64,000 nucleotides of DNA from Tenrec ecaudatus (taxonomy: Eukaryota; Chordata; Mammalia; Afrosoricida; Tenrecidae), in NCBI RefSeq assembly GCF_050624435.1, contig NC_134546.1:18809001-18873000 (forward strand), given 5' to 3'. Below, piece after piece: positions 59,855 through 64,000 of this stretch. Under the pieces are notes generated by a model, which did not search any database, was not told the DNA's origin, and saw only the letters and a program-made list of their open reading frames with translations. The translations under genes and the position numbers were made by a program. Numbering within the stretch: the first letter of the stretch is position 1; each line of letters opens with the position of its first letter.

Positions 59855-62540
59855 GTTGTTCTTAGGGCCCGTCAGTCAGGCGTGACTCATAGTGACCCTA
59901 CATACAGCAGAATGTGACACACTGCCTGTCCTGTACCATCCTCACAATCCCAGTGATGGCTAATTTTCTTTTTCACTGACCCTCTACTTTGCCAAGCATG
60001 ATGTCCTTCTCCAGGACCTGGTCTCTCTGGATAACATGTCCAAAGTGCTGGAGACAAATTCTCATCATTCTATGAAGCATTTGGACTCTATTTATTTAAA
60101 TCACTTTATTGGGGGCTCATACAACTCTTTTCACAATCCATCCATCCATCCATTGTATGTCAAGCACATTTGTACATTTGTTGCCATCCTCATTCTCAAA
60201 ACATTAGCTTTCTACTTGAGCCCTTGGTATCAGCTCCTCATTTTTCCCTTCCATCATCACCCGCCCCCATGAACCCTTGATAATTTATAAATTATTTTTA
60301 TTTTGTCATGTCTTACACTGTCTGATGTCTCTCATCACCCACTTTTCTGTTGTCTGTCCCCAGAGAGGGGATTATATGTAGGTCATTGTAAGCAGCTCTC
60401 CCTTTCTACTCCACCTTCCCTCCATCTTCCCAGTATCGCCACTCTCACCACTAGTCCTGAAGGGATCATCTGTCCTAGAGTCCCTGTGTTTCCAGTTCCT
60501 GTCTGTACCAGTGCACATCCTCTGGTCTAGCTGGATCTATAAGGTAGAATTGGGATCATGATAGTGGGGCGGAGGTGAGGGGAAGAAGCATTAAAGAATT
60601 AGAGGAAAGTTGTATGTTTCATCATTGCTACACTGTACTCTGACTGGCTCGTCTCCTCCTTGAGACCATTATGTAAGAGGATGTCCAATTGTGAACAGAT
60701 GGGCTTTGGGTCCCCAGTCTGTACTCCCCCTCATTCACAATGATATTATTTTTTGTTCTTTAATGTCTGATAACTGATCCCTTTGACACCTCATGATAAC
60801 ACAGCTGGTATGCTTCTTTCAAGTGGGCTTTGTTGCTTCTGAGCTATATGGCTGCTTGTTTACCTTCAAGCCTTTAAGAACCCAGATGTGATCTCTTTTG
60901 ATAGCTGGGTACCATCAGCTTTCTTCACCACATTTGCTTATGCACTTGCTTTGTCTTCAGTGATTGTGTCGGGAAGGTGAGCATCATGGAATGCTAGTTT
61001 AATAGAACAAAGTGTTCTTGCATTGAGGGAGTACTTGAGTGGAGGCCCAATGTCTACCTGCTACCTTAATACTAAACCTATAAATATATGTACATAGATC
61101 TATTTCACCATCATCATCTATAAATATATTTACATATGTACACACTTGTATTGAGACCTCTATAAATGTCCTTTGCCTCCTAGTTCTTTCCTCTATTTCC
61201 TTTTACTTTCCTCTTGTCCCACAATCATCCTCAACCTTCATTTGGGTTTCAGTATACCTCTCGGTTACATTACCCTTGATCAAGCCCTACCAGACCTCCT
61301 ACACCCTCCTCTCCACCGATTTTTAGATCACTTGTTGTTCCCTTTCAGACTCTGTTTATGAGACAGATTTGTTTATTCTTCTGGTAGTTCGTGGTATATT
61401 TATTATTCTTCACCAATGTAATAAATCAAAGGCATCAATTCTTCTTTTATTTTTTATTTCTAGCTTTCCTATGCATACGAGGCAATTGGAAATACCATGG
61501 CTTCGGTGAGGAACACCTTAGTCTTTGAAGTGACATCTTTGCTTTTAACCTTTGGCAGCAGATTTGTCTCATGCACTATGCTTGATTTCCTAACTACCAT
61601 TCCCATGGGCATTGATGGTGGATGCTTGCAAAATAAAATCTTTGATAATTTCAATCTTTTTTCCCTATGTCATATTATTGGGACATTTGTGAGGATTTTT
61701 GTTTTCTTGATTGTGAGGTGTGGTCTATTCTGCAGATTTGTGATTTAGTCAGCTAGTCCTTTGAGTCCCCTGCTTTCAGCAGCCAGGTTGTTGATGAACT
61801 CTCCGCTACTCCTGATCCACCTTCTTCTCTCCGCTCAGCTTTGTGAATTATTTGCTTACCATAAAGATTGGATAAGTATGGTGAAAGGATACAACCCTGA
61901 GGGAAATCTTACTTGATTTGAACCCATCTAGTATGTTTTTGTTCTGTTTGAATGCTGCCCCTCGTCTCTGTACGTGTTCTATATAAGCACCAGTAGGTGT
62001 GTGGGAATCCCATTCTTCACAATGATATCTATAATTTGTTGGGATCCATACAACATCATGCCTTTGCTTAGTCAACAAAACCCGGGGAAAGGCCTTTCTG
62101 ATATTCTTTGCTTTCATTCAAGATCTCTGACATCAGTAGTGATTCCTCTTGCTCCTCAATCTCTTTGAATCTTGCAGCTTCCGGCGTACATACTGCTGTA
62201 ACCATTTTTGAAATATCATTCACAAAACCTTACTTGTGAGTGATATTAAAGATGTTATTCAATAATTTCCCTACTCTTTTGGATCGCTTTTCTTTGGATT
62301 GGGCATAAACACGGATCCCTTCTAGTCAGTTGACTAGTTAACTGTCATAGATAAGCAAGCACTTTCAGCCTTACCTCCACTTGTTGAGACGTCTGTCTGT
62401 CCAGGCCTGGAGGCTCGTTTATCATCAGGGCCTTCATTGCAGCCTGGACCTCCTCCTTCAAGATCATCAACTATTGGTTACATGTTACCTCTTGAAATAG
62501 TTGGATTCCGACTAACATCAAAATACCTTTTAGCAACAAT
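59855..62540 (-). mobile_element. BovB/RTE remnant split by an L1 tail
   Basis: Antisense BovB: 3-prime end at 59855-60084, continuing at 61360-62540. In the second part, the frame 61469-61654 reads KSKDVTSKTKVFLTEAMVFP, matching the RT C-terminal block. Many stops. Reading resumes across the L1 tail, so both halves are one insertion. Confidence 0.85.
60096..61348 (-). mobile_element. L1 3-prime segment nested in BovB
   Basis: TSD ACTCTATTTAT (60085-60095) and ACTCTGTTTAT (61349-61359). Antisense with TTTAAATCACTTTATTGGG at its 3-prime end. Truncated at its 5-prime end. Confidence 0.85.
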
Positions 62541-62634
62541 GTAACAAGCAACGATACATGTGGACCTCACTGACTGGAACAGCCGGGAATCAAATTGACT
62601 CCATCCTTCTCCTGACCTTTGAAATGTTGTATTT
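62541..62634. other. Short unassigned stretch
   Basis: Nothing recognised. Confidence 0.4.
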
Positions 62635-62830
62635 TTAAAATGTGTTTTATTTGGAAATAATTTTAGATTGAGAGAAAAGTTACAAAAGTACTTTAGGAAA
62701 TTAACATTGCTACAACACCACTAATTGACTCACAGGGTTTACTTGCTAGGTTTCCACCCATTTCCTTTTTTGCTTCAGGATGTTTATATTATTGGTAGTG
62801 TTAGCTCTGCTCACTTGGTCAGGGTTGGCT
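62635..62830 (-). mobile_element. Ancient L1M-like 3-prime piece
   Basis: 'ggaaataattttagattgagag' block of the old L1M 3-prime end. Confidence 0.5.
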
Positions 62831-63184
62831 CTACCATAGTTTGGGAAGCTTGTCTAAGTACCTGGTGTAATTAAGTAGCACAGAAATTCCAAAGAAAAGA
62901 AATTAAAAGAAATTAAAGGAAAAGAAATTAAAAAGTAGATTTTCAACCTCTGTTTGTTTATGGTTAACTTTTACTGTTAAGTACAAGATATAGCATTGAA
63001 AAAAAAGCTATAGCATTGAAACTTTTGCCTATCAGTTCTGCCAGAATTCTTTCCACCATATTCTTTTTCTTCAGAAAAAATGAGCTATGAATTCCTAGTA
63101 GCAGCAAAATGCCAAATAAATAGAAAATGTTCAATATACATTTGATTAATTACACTTAACAATAGTGAAACTCAAAAAATAATC
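62831..63184. other. A-rich and unassigned
   Basis: An AAAGAAATTA-type simple repeat is at 62890-62940. Nothing else recognised. Confidence 0.45.
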
Positions 63185-63727
63185 ACTACCGTCAAGTTGA
63201 TTCTAACTCATTTTGGCCCTGTAGGACAGGGTAGAACCACCCCTGTGGGTTTCTGATATTGTAACTCTTTTTATTTTTGAAATAACTTTATTGGTGGCTT
63301 TACAGCTCTTGTAACATTCCATACATCAATTGTGTTGAGCATATTTGTACATATGTTGCCATCATCATTTTCTAGACATTTACTTTCTCTTTGAACTCTT
63401 GGTATCAGCTCCTCTCCTTTCCCTCCCTTCCCCCTTCCCACCGTCATGACCCCTTAATAAATTATACATTATTAATGTTTTCATATCTTACACCAACCAC
63501 TGTTTCCCTTCACCCACCTTTCTGTTGTTTATCCCTCTGGGGCAGGGGGGATTATTCATCAATCACTGTGATCGGTTCCCCCTTTCTCACTCCACCTTCC
63601 CCCCTGTTATTGTAACTCTTTATGGGAATAGAAAATCTCTTCGTTGTCTTGCAGGATTGGTAGTTTTGAACTGCTGACCTTGAGGTTAGCTGCTAAATAT
63701 GTAATCCACTATGCCACTAGGGCTCCT
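63185..63727 (-). mobile_element. AfroSINE split by an L1 tail
   Basis: Antisense AfroSINE from 63185, interrupted at 63270, resuming at 63608 and ending CACTAGGGCTCC. Reading across the insert gives a continuous SINE. Confidence 0.85.
63271..63607 (-). mobile_element. L1 tail nested in AfroSINE
   Basis: Perfect 14-bp TSD TATTGTAACTCTTT at 63257-63270 and 63608-63621. Confidence 0.9.
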
Positions 63728-63764
63728 TTTGAAGGTAATACCAGTGCTTTTAAAAAGGTTCATA

Positions 63765-63830
63765 GACTTCAATTTCTTTATTTATAAAGTGGGGAATCTG
63801 ATTAGATGACTTCTAAAGTTTTACAAATTA
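63765..63830 (+). mobile_element. MIR-like fragment
   Basis: 'atttataaagtggggaatctgatta' resembles the MIR 3-prime core. Confidence 0.45.
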
Positions 63831-64000
63831 AAAATTGTGTTAAAATGATACAAATTTATCAAACAAATGTATAGACATATACGTATATTTGTGCACGCAT
63901 ATGTGTAAGCACATACATGTATCTGTATATACATGTATATACAGTACAGTGCTATTCTGCCATAAAATGGGATCAAGTGCTCTTTGAGGCTACAGCCTAG
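63831..64000. repeat. TA/CA-rich low-complexity end
   Basis: Alternating TATAC, CATATG and TACATG tracts (about 63870-63945). No gene. Confidence 0.6.

Overview
The window is mammalian nuclear DNA. AfroSINE copies, afrotherian-type BovB/RTE and L1 3-prime ends point to Afrotheria. Several SPIN-type hAT transposons narrow it further: among afrotherians I know these from tenrecs, so a tenrec, probably Echinops telfairi, is the most likely source. The species call is inference from repeats and was not looked up. There is no bacterial, plasmid or CRISPR content, and almost every long open frame is a by-product of repeats.

Two genes are supported by exons with correct splice sites. RBKS (ribokinase) lies on the minus strand: coding exon 1 at 49804-49892 and exon 2 at 3723-3855, separated by a 45,948 bp intron 1. 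Exon 3 and later exons lie beyond position 1. BABAM2 (BRE/BRCC45, a BRISC and BRCA1-A complex subunit) lies on the plus strand: its first coding exon is at 55216-55367 (ATG at 55240), and the rest lies beyond position 64000. The two genes are head to head across a CpG island at about 49740-50420. A perfect palindromic CRE sits further downstream at 50847-50854. This matches the RBKS/BABAM2 arrangement on human chromosome 2p23.

Layout. 1-3722 is RBKS intron 2: an L1 tail and a mariner remnant split by a SPIN element. 3723-3855 is RBKS exon 2. 3856-49803 is RBKS intron 1, filled with L1 3-prime ends, ancient L1 remnants, BovB pieces, AfroSINEs, ERVL-type LTRs, SPIN and small MITEs. It also holds a degenerate tandem array of roughly 100-117 bp units (24160-26125), a TMA7 processed pseudogene (39316-39668) and a U2 snRNA fragment (35260-35292). 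49740-50420 is the shared promoter island with RBKS exon 1. 50421-55215 is BABAM2 intron 1, rich in AfroSINEs. 55368-64000 is BABAM2 intron 2, with an old L1 3-prime region carrying a SPIN copy and a BovB carrying an L1 tail.

The two genes do not share a pathway: RBKS phosphorylates ribose, while BABAM2 scaffolds deubiquitinase complexes. Their link is genomic, a common bidirectional promoter. The most informative material is the nested transposon record, where target site duplications (TSDs) give the order of insertion, together with the unexplained tandem array in RBKS intron 1.
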